From Solirubrobacteraceae bacterium (GTDB lineage Bacteria > Actinomycetota > Thermoleophilia > Solirubrobacterales > Solirubrobacteraceae): DNA of 14,020 bases. This document shows, one piece after another, positions 1 through 6,705 of the stretch (positions within the stretch are counted from its first letter, which is position 1; each line of letters starts with the position of its first letter). A program made the position numbers and the translations under genes. The DNA is taken from positions 1 through 14,020 of the forward strand of contig JAICUS010000096.1 in assembly GCA_025935735.1 (NCBI GenBank). Reading direction: 5' to 3'. Below the pieces are notes generated by a model that saw only the letters and a program-made list of their open reading frames with translations, ran no database searches and was not told where the DNA came from.

Positions 1-2
1 GG

Positions 3-2339
3 CGCGATTACGCCGCCGGGGGCGAGACGGCGCGCCACCTGGCCGCGCTGCTGCGGCGCGAGCCCGGGTTGTGGGACGTGGCGCTGCAGGCGGCCTTCGC
101 GCACCACCACGATCGCCGCCGCGTGCTGCCGGACGGCGAGCTGCTGGCGCTGGCGGACGACCCCGCGCGCTTCCTGGCCGACCACCCGGACTGCCCGGCC
201 GACTACGTCGTGGCCGTCGCCTACGCGCTGGGGGCCGAGGAGGCCGAGCTCGCCGAGCTGGCCGCCGAGGCTGACCGCCGGGCGGCCGCGGCGACCCCGC
301 CGGCCGAGGAGGACACGCGCGACGACGCCGAACGCATCCACCGGCTGGAACGCGCGCTGACGCTGCTGGAGCGCGAGCTGGCGGCGCGCGACAAGCAGCT
401 GGCGGCGGCGGAGCGGCTGCGCGCGCGGCTGGCGGACCTGGACGCGGCCGAGGCCAGGGCCGCCGCCGCGGAGGAACAGGTGGCCGCCGCGGCGGCGCGG
501 GCGCAGGCGGACGCGCGGCGGATCGCCTCGCTGCAGGGCCAGGCCGCCCTGACCGGTCGCCTGCGCGAGGAGCTCGCGGGCGCCCGCGCGCGCGTCGCGG
601 AGCTCGAGCGCCGCCAAGCGGACGACCAGCGGCCGGCGGCGACCGCGGAGGAGCTGCTCGCCGCGCTCGGCCCGGCCATCGGCCGCGCCGCCGGGCTCGC
701 CTCCGAGCGGATCACGGCCGGCGAGCCGCTCGACGGAGATCGCCATCTGCTGCGGCTCGCGGCGCTCTTCGCCGAGCTCGGCGCGCCGGCCGAGGTCACG
801 CCGCCGCCCGTGGCCCCGGAGGCCCCGGCGCCCGCCCCTGCGCGCTCGCCGCGGGTCCGCCTCCCGGCCGCCGCGTTCCGGGTCACCGCGCTGGGCGGCG
901 CGGAGGAGATCGGCGGCAGCGCCTTCCTCGTCGAGACCAGCGGCGGGCGCAGCGTCCTGCTGGACGCCGGCCAGCGCGTGCGCGGCGAGTACGGCGACGA
1001 CGCGGCCCAGCCGTTCCACCTGCGCGTCCCGGCCGACCACCTCGACGCGATCCTCGTCTCGCACGCGCACATCGACCACGTCGGGTCGTTGCCGACGATC
1101 CTCGCCGCCGTCGAGGACGACGTCCCGGTGTGGATGACCGAGCCGACCCGCCGGCTCGCGGAGATCATGCTCGAGGACTCCGCCAGGATCCAGCACGCGC
1201 GCGAGGAGCGCCTCGACGCCCGCGCGCTGGCCGGGACCGACCAGGCGCCGGACTCGATGCGCGCGGCGTACAGCCGCCGCGACGCGGAGGCGGCGGTCGC
1301 CGGCGCGCAAGTCGCCCCGCGCGCGGCCAAGCTGCGGCTGGGGGAGAGCGGCCTGCTCGTCCGCTTCCTGCCCGTGCCGCACGTCCTCGGCAGCTGCGCC
1401 ATCCAGCTGACCGACGAGGAGTCCGGCGCCACGCTGCTCTACACCGGCGACCTCGGGCCGGTGAGCGACCCGCAGGCGACGCTCCCGGCCTGGGGGTTCG
1501 ACGAGCTCGAGCCGGCGGACCTGGTGATCATGGAGTCCACCTACGGCGCGGCCGACGCCGTCCACGCCGAGGGCCGGCGCGCGCTGCACGGCCGCGAGCG
1601 GTCGGTGCAGCGGCTGATCGACACCGCGCAGCGGACCGTCGACCGCGGCGGCTTCCTGCTGATGCCCAGCTTCGGCCTCGGACGGGCGCAGGAGCTCGTG
1701 ACGATCATCGACGCGCGCCGCGGCCGCGAGCTGCCGGACGCGCCGCTGTACGTCGCCGGGCTGGGGAAGCGCGTGATGGACGTCTACGACGACTACAGCG
1801 GCGAGGGCGGCGGCGGGTGGGCCTCGGTCGGCTCGTTCCCGGCCGTGCGCGACCCGGCCGAGTGGCTGAGCGCCGATGGCACGTTTGCGGGCGCGGTGGC
1901 CGAGATCGTCCACGGGGAGGCTCCGGGCTATGTCGTGGCCGCGCCGGCGATGCTGTCCGGCGGCTGGTCGCGCGCGTTCCTGGCCGAGCTGCTCGGCGAC
2001 CCGCGCTCCGGCGTCGCGTTCACCGGCCACGTGCCCCGGCACGGCGGCGGCATCCCCGGGCTCGGCCGCCTGCGCACCGGCGACCGGATCGATCTCGGCG
2101 GAGAGCGGCGCCAGATCGAATGCGCGTGGGAGCGGATCGCGCTCTCCGCGCACGCGCCGACGCGCGACCTGCACGCGTTCGCCGAGCGGATGACCCGCGG
2201 CCGGGAGCGCACGGACTTCTGCATCGTCCACGGCGACCGGGCGGCGCAGCGCGAGCTGGCCGCGTGGATCCGCGAGAGCCTGGACGAGCGCGGCGCGACG
2301 GCGCACAGCCTCCAGCGCCAGATGCCCTGGTCGCCCTGA
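3..2339 (+). CDS. MBL/beta-CASP nuclease-like protein with N-terminal coiled coil (5' partial)
   Basis: The reading frame is open to the left edge, so the true start lies outside the window; a TTG at 69 is possible but needless. Visible residues 1-90 are helical and unrecognised. Residues about 95-215 are an Ala/Glu/Arg-rich coiled coil, followed by a Pro/Ala linker. From about residue 297 comes a metallo-beta-lactamase fold opening with LGGAEEIGGSAFLVET, then the metal-binding motif HAHIDH (nt 1062-1079), a YTGDLG strand, ESTYG, PSFGLGRAQE, and C-terminal SAHA and VHGD, which fit beta-CASP motifs A, B and C. Known relatives (CPSF73/RNase J superfamily) are zinc-dependent RNA nucleases; a ribonuclease activity here is inference. 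The coiled-coil fusion is not the usual RNase J or archaeal CPSF layout. It ends with TGA at 2337-2339. I am confident of the fold, less so of the substrate. Confidence 0.85.
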   Translation, partial: RDYAAGGETARHLAALLRREPGLWDVALQAAFAHHHDRRRVLPDGELLALADDPARFLADHPDCPADYVVAVAYALGAEEAELAELAAEADRRAAAATPPAEEDTRDDAERIHRLERALTLLERELAARDKQLAAAERLRARLADLDAAEARAAAAEEQVAAAAARAQADARRIASLQGQAALTGRLREELAGARARVAELERRQADDQRPAATAEELLAALGPAIGRAAGLASERITAGEPLDGDRHLLRLAALFAELGAPAEVTPPPVAPEAPAPAPARSPRVRLPAAAFRVTALGGAEEIGGSAFLVETSGGRSVLLDAGQRVRGEYGDDAAQPFHLRVPADHLDAILVSHAHIDHVGSLPTILAAVEDDVPVWMTEPTRRLAEIMLEDSARIQHAREERLDARALAGTDQAPDSMRAAYSRRDAEAAVAGAQVAPRAAKLRLGESGLLVRFLPVPHVLGSCAIQLTDEESGATLLYTGDLGPVSDPQATLPAWGFDELEPADLVIMESTYGAADAVHAEGRRALHGRERSVQRLIDTAQRTVDRGGFLLMPSFGLGRAQELVTIIDARRGRELPDAPLYVAGLGKRVMDVYDDYSGEGGGGWASVGSFPAVRDPAEWLSADGTFAGAVAEIVHGEAPGYVVAAPAMLSGGWSRAFLAELLGDPRSGVAFTGHVPRHGGGIPGLGRLRTGDRIDLGGERRQIECAWERIALSAHAPTRDLHAFAERMTRGRERTDFCIVHGDRAAQRELAAWIRESLDERGATAHSLQRQMPWSP

Positions 2340-2543
2340 GACGGCCCGGGGCCACGACCGGCCACGGCGATGGCCACAAGTGGCCTGGTCATCGCGTCAT
2401 AACCGGCACTGTGACACGGTGACTTCGTCCACATAATTCAGGCCGCTCACGGCTGGTTTGCTGGAGGTTGTCACAGGGGCACAACACAGCTACCGCGTAG
2501 CTACCGGCGTATCTGTTCACATCAGTAGTAGGAAGGAAAAACC
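2340..2543 (+). promoter_or_regulatory. Intergenic promoter region of the RiPP cluster
   Basis: This 204-bp stretch is clearly less GC-rich than its surroundings and has no gene. Near the left end, GGCCAC occurs three times (2350, 2360, 2372), and the last copy pairs with GTGGCC at 2380-2385 in a short hairpin, perhaps the end of the nuclease transcript. A possible promoter is GTGACA (2411-2416) with CATAAT (2432-2437), each one base off consensus but with a short 15-bp spacer; TTGTCA at 2468-2473 is another -35 candidate. AGCTACCG is repeated directly at 2488 and 2499, 11 bp apart, and GCTAC-CGC-GTAGC (2489-2501) is a small palindrome; together they could be an operator. Promoter assignment is tentative. 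Confidence 0.45.
2530..2537 (+). promoter_or_regulatory. Strong ribosome binding site of precursor 1
   Basis: AGGAAGGA lies 6 bases before the ATG at 2544. It is the best Shine-Dalgarno match in the cluster. The second precursor has the weaker AGGGA at 2745-2749. The difference suggests high translation of the first precursor. Confidence 0.7.
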
Positions 2544-2726
2544 ATGAACCTGCCGCTGCCGCTCGAACTGAGCAAGCCGGTCCTGCTCGCCGACGACCTC
2601 AACAGCGAGGTCCGCGCCCAGATGTGCTCGGGAACCCACTCCGGGGCCCAGTCGAAGTCGCTCAACGCACTCGGGCTCATCCAGGTCGACGCGACCGACG
2701 TCGTCGTGGACGACGTGATCGCCTAA
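2544..2726 (+). CDS. Putative graspetide precursor peptide 1 (60 aa)
   Basis: A 60-residue peptide that I read as the substrate of the ATP-grasp ligase two genes downstream. It starts with a leader, MNLPLPLEL, followed by a conserved DDLNS segment and a single Arg (R24). The middle (28-39) is rich in nucleophiles: C28, S29, T31, S33, S37, K38, S39. The tail (47-60) is QVDATDVVVDDVIA with acids D49, D52, D56 and D57. Nucleophile-rich middle plus acid-rich end is what graspetide (microviridin-like) enzymes need to make side-chain esters or amides. There is no microviridin PFFARFL leader motif and no Gly-Gly cleavage site. The sister gene starts 31 bp after this stop codon; 43 of 60 residues are identical with no gaps. 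The start is fixed by an excellent ribosome site. The precursor role is inferred from context and composition. Confidence 0.82.
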   Translation: MNLPLPLELSKPVLLADDLNSEVRAQMCSGTHSGAQSKSLNALGLIQVDATDVVVDDVIA

Positions 2727-2757
2727 TCGGCGCCCACGGATTCCAGGGACACGAACG

Positions 2758-2940
2758 ATGAACCTGCCTCTGCCGCTCGAGCTCACCGAGCCGGTCGCGC
2801 TGGAAGACGACCTCAACAGCCAGGTCCGCGCCCAGATGTGCTCCTGCACCTCGTCCTACGCGAAGTGCAAGACGGTCAACTTCCTGGGCGGCGTCCAGGT
2901 CGACCTGTCCGACGTCGTCGTCGACGACGTGATCGCCTAA
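2758..2940 (+). CDS. Putative graspetide precursor peptide 2, Cys-rich variant (60 aa)
   Basis: Ungapped paralogue of the gene just upstream, same length, 43/60 identical. The leader (MNLPLPLEL), the DDLNS and VRAQMCS segments and the DVVVDDVIA tail are conserved, while residues 30-46 vary. It keeps S29, T31, S33, K38 and T39 as possible nucleophiles and D49, D52, D56, D57 as acids. It has three cysteines (C28, C30, C37) where the sister has one, and K36 as an extra amine. Cysteines are not usual graspetide acceptors, so a disulfide, thioester or metal site is conceivable. Start ATG at 2758 follows AGGGA by 8 bases. Conserved ends with a varied centre suggest gene duplication followed by product diversification. 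A perfect hairpin follows the stop codon. Confidence 0.82.
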   Translation: MNLPLPLELTEPVALEDDLNSQVRAQMCSCTSSYAKCKTVNFLGGVQVDLSDVVVDDVIA

Positions 2941-2977
2941 CCACGCCAACACCCCCTCAAGAGGAGGGTGAACCGGT

Positions 2978-3009
2978 GGAGAGCGGGGATCGCCCGATCC
3001 CCGCTCTCC
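2978..3009 (+). terminator. Perfect 15-bp hairpin between precursors and enzymes (attenuator?)
   Basis: GGAGAGCGGGGATCG (2978-2992) and CGATCCCCGCTCTCC (2995-3009) are exact reverse complements around CC, giving 13 bp with a 6-base loop or up to 15 bp on paper. It sits 37 bp after the second precursor and 27 bp before the ligase start. No T-run follows (CTGTGTCG), so full intrinsic termination is doubtful. A partial terminator or 3'-end stabiliser that keeps precursor mRNA above enzyme mRNA is typical of RiPP operons and is my inference. Confidence 0.7.
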
Positions 3010-3036
3010 CTGTGTCGAACTCGCCGAGGTGAACGC

Positions 3037-4053
3037 ATGCCTGACACAGTCCTGATCATCACGAACGACCACGACGAGCACGCCGATGCCGTCATCGAGG
3101 AACTCACCAGACGCGAGGTACCGGTCTTCCGGTTTCACCCCGCGGACTTCCCGCACGCGTGCAGTGTGTCGATCGAGATCGAGGACGGGATCGTCCACGG
3201 CGAGCTGCGCAACAGCGACCACCGCGTGCGCTTCGACGACATCTGCGGCGCGTGGTATCGCCGTTCGGGCAACCTGTACGAGACGCGCCTGAGCATGACC
3301 TCGGAGCGGCTCGACAACTATGTCAAGACGCAGGTGCAGGCGACCGTGTCAGCGCTGTGCAGCACGTTGGACACGCTGTGGGTCAGTCATCCCCTGACGT
3401 TGCGGCGCGGGGAGGTGAAGGCGCTGCAGCTGGTCGCGGCGAGCAGGGCCGGCCTGAAGATCCCGCACACGCTCATCTCCAATGACCCGGAGCGGGCGGC
3501 GCCGTTCGTCGCGGCGCTGGGGGACGCGGAATGCGCGATCAAGCCGCTGCTGGCCGTCGGCGTCACCGATGACCAGGGCGGGTTCCGCATGCCGCTGACG
3601 GCGATGCTGCCCCGGGGGCACTCGCTCGAGTCGGTGGCGCACGCTCCCACCATCCTCCAGCCGTATGTCGACAAGGCGTTCGAGCTGCGGTGCGTGGTGA
3701 TCGGGGAGCAGATCTTCGCCGCCAAGATGGACACCCAGGCGGACGAGAAGAGCCGCGTCGACTCGCGCGGCGGCGACCCGGACCACGACATCTTCGTGCT
3801 CCCGGACGAGGTGAAGTCGTCGCTGCGCCGGCTGATGGACAGCTTCGGGCTCAACTTCGCCTCCTTGGACATGATCGTCACTCCCGACGGCGAGTTCGTG
3901 TTCCTGGAGCTCAACCCGAACGGCCAGTGGCTGTGGCTGGAGCTTCAGCTCGGCCTGCCGCTGGTGGCCACCATGGCCGATCTGCTGACGAGCGACCACC
4001 CGAGCGCGGCGCGGTCCGGCGACGATGTGAAAGGTGCCTTGAGTGCGTCGTAA
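3037..4053 (+). CDS. ATP-grasp graspetide ligase, MvdC/MvdD-like (338 aa)
   Basis: Probably the cyclase of the cluster: ATP-grasp peptide ligases of this type activate Asp/Glu side chains as acyl phosphates and join them to Ser/Thr (ester) or Lys (amide) in a precursor. The N-terminal pre-ATP-grasp domain starts VLIITNDHDEHAD, then FRFHPADFP and WYRR (73-76), as in MvdC/MvdD proteins. The ATP-grasp part shows CAIKP (K169), LQPYV (208-211), FELR (215-218), the LDMIV strand with D278, and the magnesium-binding FLELNPNGQW (E291, N293, N295). Length is normal for the family. I chose ATG 3037, preceded by GAGGTGA at 3026-3032; an earlier in-frame GTG at 2968 would put the hairpin inside the gene and adds no family-like sequence. 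The stop overlaps the next gene by 11 bp. Family is clear; ring pattern is unknown. Confidence 0.92.
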   Translation: MPDTVLIITNDHDEHADAVIEELTRREVPVFRFHPADFPHACSVSIEIEDGIVHGELRNSDHRVRFDDICGAWYRRSGNLYETRLSMTSERLDNYVKTQVQATVSALCSTLDTLWVSHPLTLRRGEVKALQLVAASRAGLKIPHTLISNDPERAAPFVAALGDAECAIKPLLAVGVTDDQGGFRMPLTAMLPRGHSLESVAHAPTILQPYVDKAFELRCVVIGEQIFAAKMDTQADEKSRVDSRGGDPDHDIFVLPDEVKSSLRRLMDSFGLNFASLDMIVTPDGEFVFLELNPNGQWLWLELQLGLPLVATMADLLTSDHPSAARSGDDVKGALSAS

Positions 4054-5095
4054 GCTCCGGGATGCGTGGGGCACGCTGCGGCTCCTCTATGAGATCAATC
4101 GGGCGGCCTTCCTGACGGGCGCGGTCACGAGCGTGGTCCAGTCGCTGCTGTATCCGCTCATCCTGCTCGTCGTGTGGAAGGGCTTCTCCCTCGTCCTGTC
4201 CGGCGACGACGCGTTCGCCCAGCGGGCCGCGCTGCTCCTCGGCGGGCTCTTCGTCCTGCTCGCGGTGGAGACACTGCTGCGGATCGTCAACGAGAGTGCG
4301 ACGACGCTGCTCAAGGCCGAGTCGGCCCAGCAGGTGAATGCGCGGATCATGCACAAGATGTCCGAGGTGCCGTACCGGCTCTTCGAGGACAACGACTTCC
4401 AGGCACGGTACGGCCTGCTCATCAGCCAGGCGAGTTACCGGCCGGGCATGCTGGTGGACGCCTTCATCGGCAGCGTGAGCGCGCTGGTCGCGTCGATCGC
4501 CATCGCGGCCACCGTCTTCGCGCTCGCGCCACTGCTGGACGTGTTCGTGCTGCTCCTCATCCCGCTCACGATCGCCGAGACGCGCTACCACAGCCGGCTC
4601 CTGAACCTGCAGACGCACTCGGCACCGGGCCTGTTCCGCATGGTGCACCTCACGCAGAAGAGCATCGACGCCACCTGGCAGCGCGACCTCCGGGTGCACA
4701 ACTCGACCATCCTCGACGACGAGTACCGCACGCTGGCTCACCAGTACGTCGGCAACCTGCGGCGCCTGCTGCACCGCTATCAGCTGATCCGCGGCGGCAT
4801 CGGCATCGCCGCCGCGGCGGTGATGACGCTCGCCATGGGCGTCGTGTTCTGGTCGATCGCGCACAGCTCCGCCGGTGCCGCGCAGGCCGCGATCCTGCTC
4901 CCGGCGCTGATCATGGGGCTGAGCCAGGGCCGGGCGTTCTCCTCGTCCTGGGGCGAGCTGACGGAGTGCCTGGGCTACCTGCGGCAGGTCTTCGAGTTCC
5001 TGCACCAGTCGTTCGAGAGCCCCGCGCCGGCCGTCCCGCGGCCGGTCGCCCGCGCCTCGGCGCGGCCCGCACTGGCGACCTCCGCGCATCGGTGA
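4043..5095 (+). CDS. ABC exporter membrane subunit (350 aa)
   Basis: Membrane half of the likely peptide exporter. About six hydrophobic segments are visible, near 22-53, 62-82, 140-162, 163-178, 250-275 and 278-296, in the order expected for an ABC exporter transmembrane domain. There is no ATPase domain in the chain and no N-terminal C39 peptidase domain, so unlike many bacteriocin exporters it cannot cut a leader itself. GTG at 4043 follows AAGGTG (4031-4036) by 6 bases and overlaps the ligase end by 11 bp, suggesting coupled translation. The C-terminal 30 residues are Pro/Ala/Arg-rich and unstructured. The ATPase gene follows immediately. The substrate (modified peptide) is inferred from context. 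Confidence 0.87.
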   Translation: MRRKLRDAWGTLRLLYEINRAAFLTGAVTSVVQSLLYPLILLVVWKGFSLVLSGDDAFAQRAALLLGGLFVLLAVETLLRIVNESATTLLKAESAQQVNARIMHKMSEVPYRLFEDNDFQARYGLLISQASYRPGMLVDAFIGSVSALVASIAIAATVFALAPLLDVFVLLLIPLTIAETRYHSRLLNLQTHSAPGLFRMVHLTQKSIDATWQRDLRVHNSTILDDEYRTLAHQYVGNLRRLLHRYQLIRGGIGIAAAAVMTLAMGVVFWSIAHSSAGAAQAAILLPALIMGLSQGRAFSSSWGELTECLGYLRQVFEFLHQSFESPAPAVPRPVARASARPALATSAHR

Positions 5096-5108
5096 GGAGT
5101 TGGTGGAG

Positions 5109-6014
5109 ATGTCGTCTTCGGAAGTGTCGGCGGTTCACCTCCGGTCCGTGAGCTACCGCTATCCACACAGTCACAAGGGTGCGCTGTCGGATGTCTCCTA
5201 CACGTTTCCCACGGGGACGACGGCCATCGTGGGGCCCAACGGCGCCGGCAAGAGCACGCTGGTGAAGTTGCTCACCGGGCTCCTCGAGCCAGCGAGCGGC
5301 GCGATCGGCGTCGAGCTGCCGGGCGGTCGCTGCCTGCCACCGGAGCAGGCGGACAAGGCCGTGCTCTTCCAGGAGCCCTCTCACCTGTATCTGACCATCC
5401 GGCAGAACGTCACGATGCGGTTCGAGCGGACGCCGGGCGAGGACGCCCGCATCCATCGTGCCCTGGACCTCGCCGGCCTCAGCGGCGTGGTGAACGGGCT
5501 CCCGGACGGGATCGACACGCTCGTCGGCGCGGGGTTCGGGGGGCAACTCGACCTGTCCGGCGGGCAGTGGCAGCGCCTGGCCCTGGCGCGGCTCATCTAT
5601 CAGGACGCGCCGGTGATGATCCTCGACGAGCCGGTGGCGAGCCTCGACCCGGAGGGAGAGCGCGCGGTGTTCGAGCTCTTCGCGGAGATGGCGGCGGACA
5701 AGGTCATCGTGTTCACCACCCACCGCTACGACTCGATCCCCAAGGGCACGACGATCGTCGTCCTGGTCGACGGGCGGATCGCCGAGACGGGGACGCACGA
5801 GGACCTGTTGCAGAAGCAGCGCCACTACTGGTCGCTGTGGACGTCCGGGCGCGACCAGGCCGGCCGCAACCGGGCGGTGCACAACGGCCGCCTGCGCGCG
5901 TCGGCGTACCGGCCGTGGACGTGGGGCGGCCCGGCGGCCGCCACGCCGGAGGGCCAGAACGCCCGGCAGCGCTGGGACGGCTGGATCAACCCGGGACGCC
6001 ACCATGTTCGCTGA
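5109..6014 (+). CDS. ABC exporter ATPase subunit (301 aa)
   Basis: Nucleotide-binding half of the split exporter. All motifs are intact: Walker A GPNGAGKST (42-50), Q-loop Q88 in LFQEP, signature LSGGQ (149-153), Walker B VMILDEP (169-175) with E174, and switch H205 in TTHRYD. The domain follows the exporter-type pattern. The last ~60 residues form a basic, Trp-containing tail beyond the normal domain end. TTG 5100 and GTG 5103 are in frame too; I prefer ATG 5109 because GAGGAG (5094-5099) lies 9 bases before it. It presumably pairs as a dimer with the membrane subunit encoded just upstream. Its end overlaps the protease gene by 11 bp, the same geometry as at the ligase/permease junction. Confidence 0.9.
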   Translation: MSSSEVSAVHLRSVSYRYPHSHKGALSDVSYTFPTGTTAIVGPNGAGKSTLVKLLTGLLEPASGAIGVELPGGRCLPPEQADKAVLFQEPSHLYLTIRQNVTMRFERTPGEDARIHRALDLAGLSGVVNGLPDGIDTLVGAGFGGQLDLSGGQWQRLALARLIYQDAPVMILDEPVASLDPEGERAVFELFAEMAADKVIVFTTHRYDSIPKGTTIVVLVDGRIAETGTHEDLLQKQRHYWSLWTSGRDQAGRNRAVHNGRLRASAYRPWTWGGPAAATPEGQNARQRWDGWINPGRHHVR

Positions 6015-6705
6015 CGCCGTCGCCAGGATCGCGCGCTCGATCTTTCCCATCTTCTACGTCAATCGTGTTGACAATCTCGTCGGTGTCTGCGGCACGGGGT
6101 TCTTCGTCGGCGACGACGGGTTGTTCCTCACGTCGGATCACGTCATGGCCTCGCCGCCGCCCGGCTCGACGGCGTACTACTACGGCCGGACCCCGGACGA
6201 GGTCTGCGATCCGGCCGTCGAGCTGGAGCACGTCTGGAGCGACGCCTCACGGGACCTCTACCTCGGCCGGGTGGCCGCGGACGACCTGCCGCCGGCGGAG
6301 CTCTCCGACGCGCGCATACGCCCCGGCGACGCCGTCTGCCTCTCGGGCTATCCGATGGCCGACCTCGAGATCAGCCCGGACGGGCGCCTCAAGGGGAGCG
6401 TCCGGCGCCACTGGCAGCCGACGTTCGCCGTCGACGCCGCCGAGGTCGTGATCCAGGGCCGGACCTACAGCGGCTACATCGTCGAGCACCCCTGCTACCC
6501 GGGCATGAGCGGCGCGCCGGTGTTCGACACGGAGGGACGGGTGCGCGGGCTGATCGGCGCGAACCTCACCCGGACCATCCCGCCGCTGCCGGACGAGCTC
6601 CCGACCGTCGTGTCCAACGGCATCGTCATCGACGCCGGGCACATCCGGGCGTTCCTCGGGTCACGCCCGCGGGCGCCCCGCCGGGTCGCCTCTCCCGCCG
6701 CGTGA
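6004..6705 (+). CDS. Trypsin-fold serine protease, candidate leader peptidase (233 aa)
   Basis: A compact chymotrypsin/HtrA-fold (S1-like) peptidase. The triad can be placed: H46 in LTSDHV, D84 in SRDLYLG and S169 in PGMSGAPV, with oxyanion glycine G167. It has no PDZ domain, no clear signal peptide and no membrane segment, so it should act in the cytoplasm. The residue six before the catalytic Ser is Pro, not Asp, so trypsin-like Arg/Lys preference cannot be assumed. It overlaps the ATPase gene by 11 bp and ends the cluster. No other peptidase is present and the exporter lacks a C39 domain, so leader removal from the precursors is a reasonable inferred job. Self-protection or an unrelated role remain possible. 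The last 45 bp overlap the convergent gene on the minus strand. Confidence 0.85.
   Translation: MFADAVARIARSIFPIFYVNRVDNLVGVCGTGFFVGDDGLFLTSDHVMASPPPGSTAYYYGRTPDEVCDPAVELEHVWSDASRDLYLGRVAADDLPPAELSDARIRPGDAVCLSGYPMADLEISPDGRLKGSVRRHWQPTFAVDAAEVVIQGRTYSGYIVEHPCYPGMSGAPVFDTEGRVRGLIGANLTRTIPPLPDELPTVVSNGIVIDAGHIRAFLGSRPRAPRRVASPAA

Noticed and set aside
221..1432. Long minus-strand open frame opposite the nuclease gene
   Set aside because: Ser/Arg/Ala-rich low-complexity translation with no motif, a typical shadow in GC-rich DNA.
2469..2475. TGTCACA, an exact ECF41 -35 element, upstream of the RiPP precursors
   Set aside because: Sixteen bases later the sequence is ACCG, not CGTC, so the second half is missing; the heptamer alone is not enough.
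2517..3222. Minus-strand frames opposite the two precursor genes
   Set aside because: The plus frames have ribosome sites and peptide conservation; the minus frames only repeat because the precursors are duplicated.
3911..6050. Long minus-strand frames antisense to the ABC transporter genes
   Set aside because: They mirror clear ABC membrane and ATPase genes with intact motifs; the antisense translations are Arg/His/Asp-rich repeats of codon bias.
6004..6705. Calling the protease trypsin-specific (cut after Arg24 of the precursors)
   Set aside because: The residue six before the catalytic Ser is Pro where trypsin has Asp; specificity cannot be read from the sequence.
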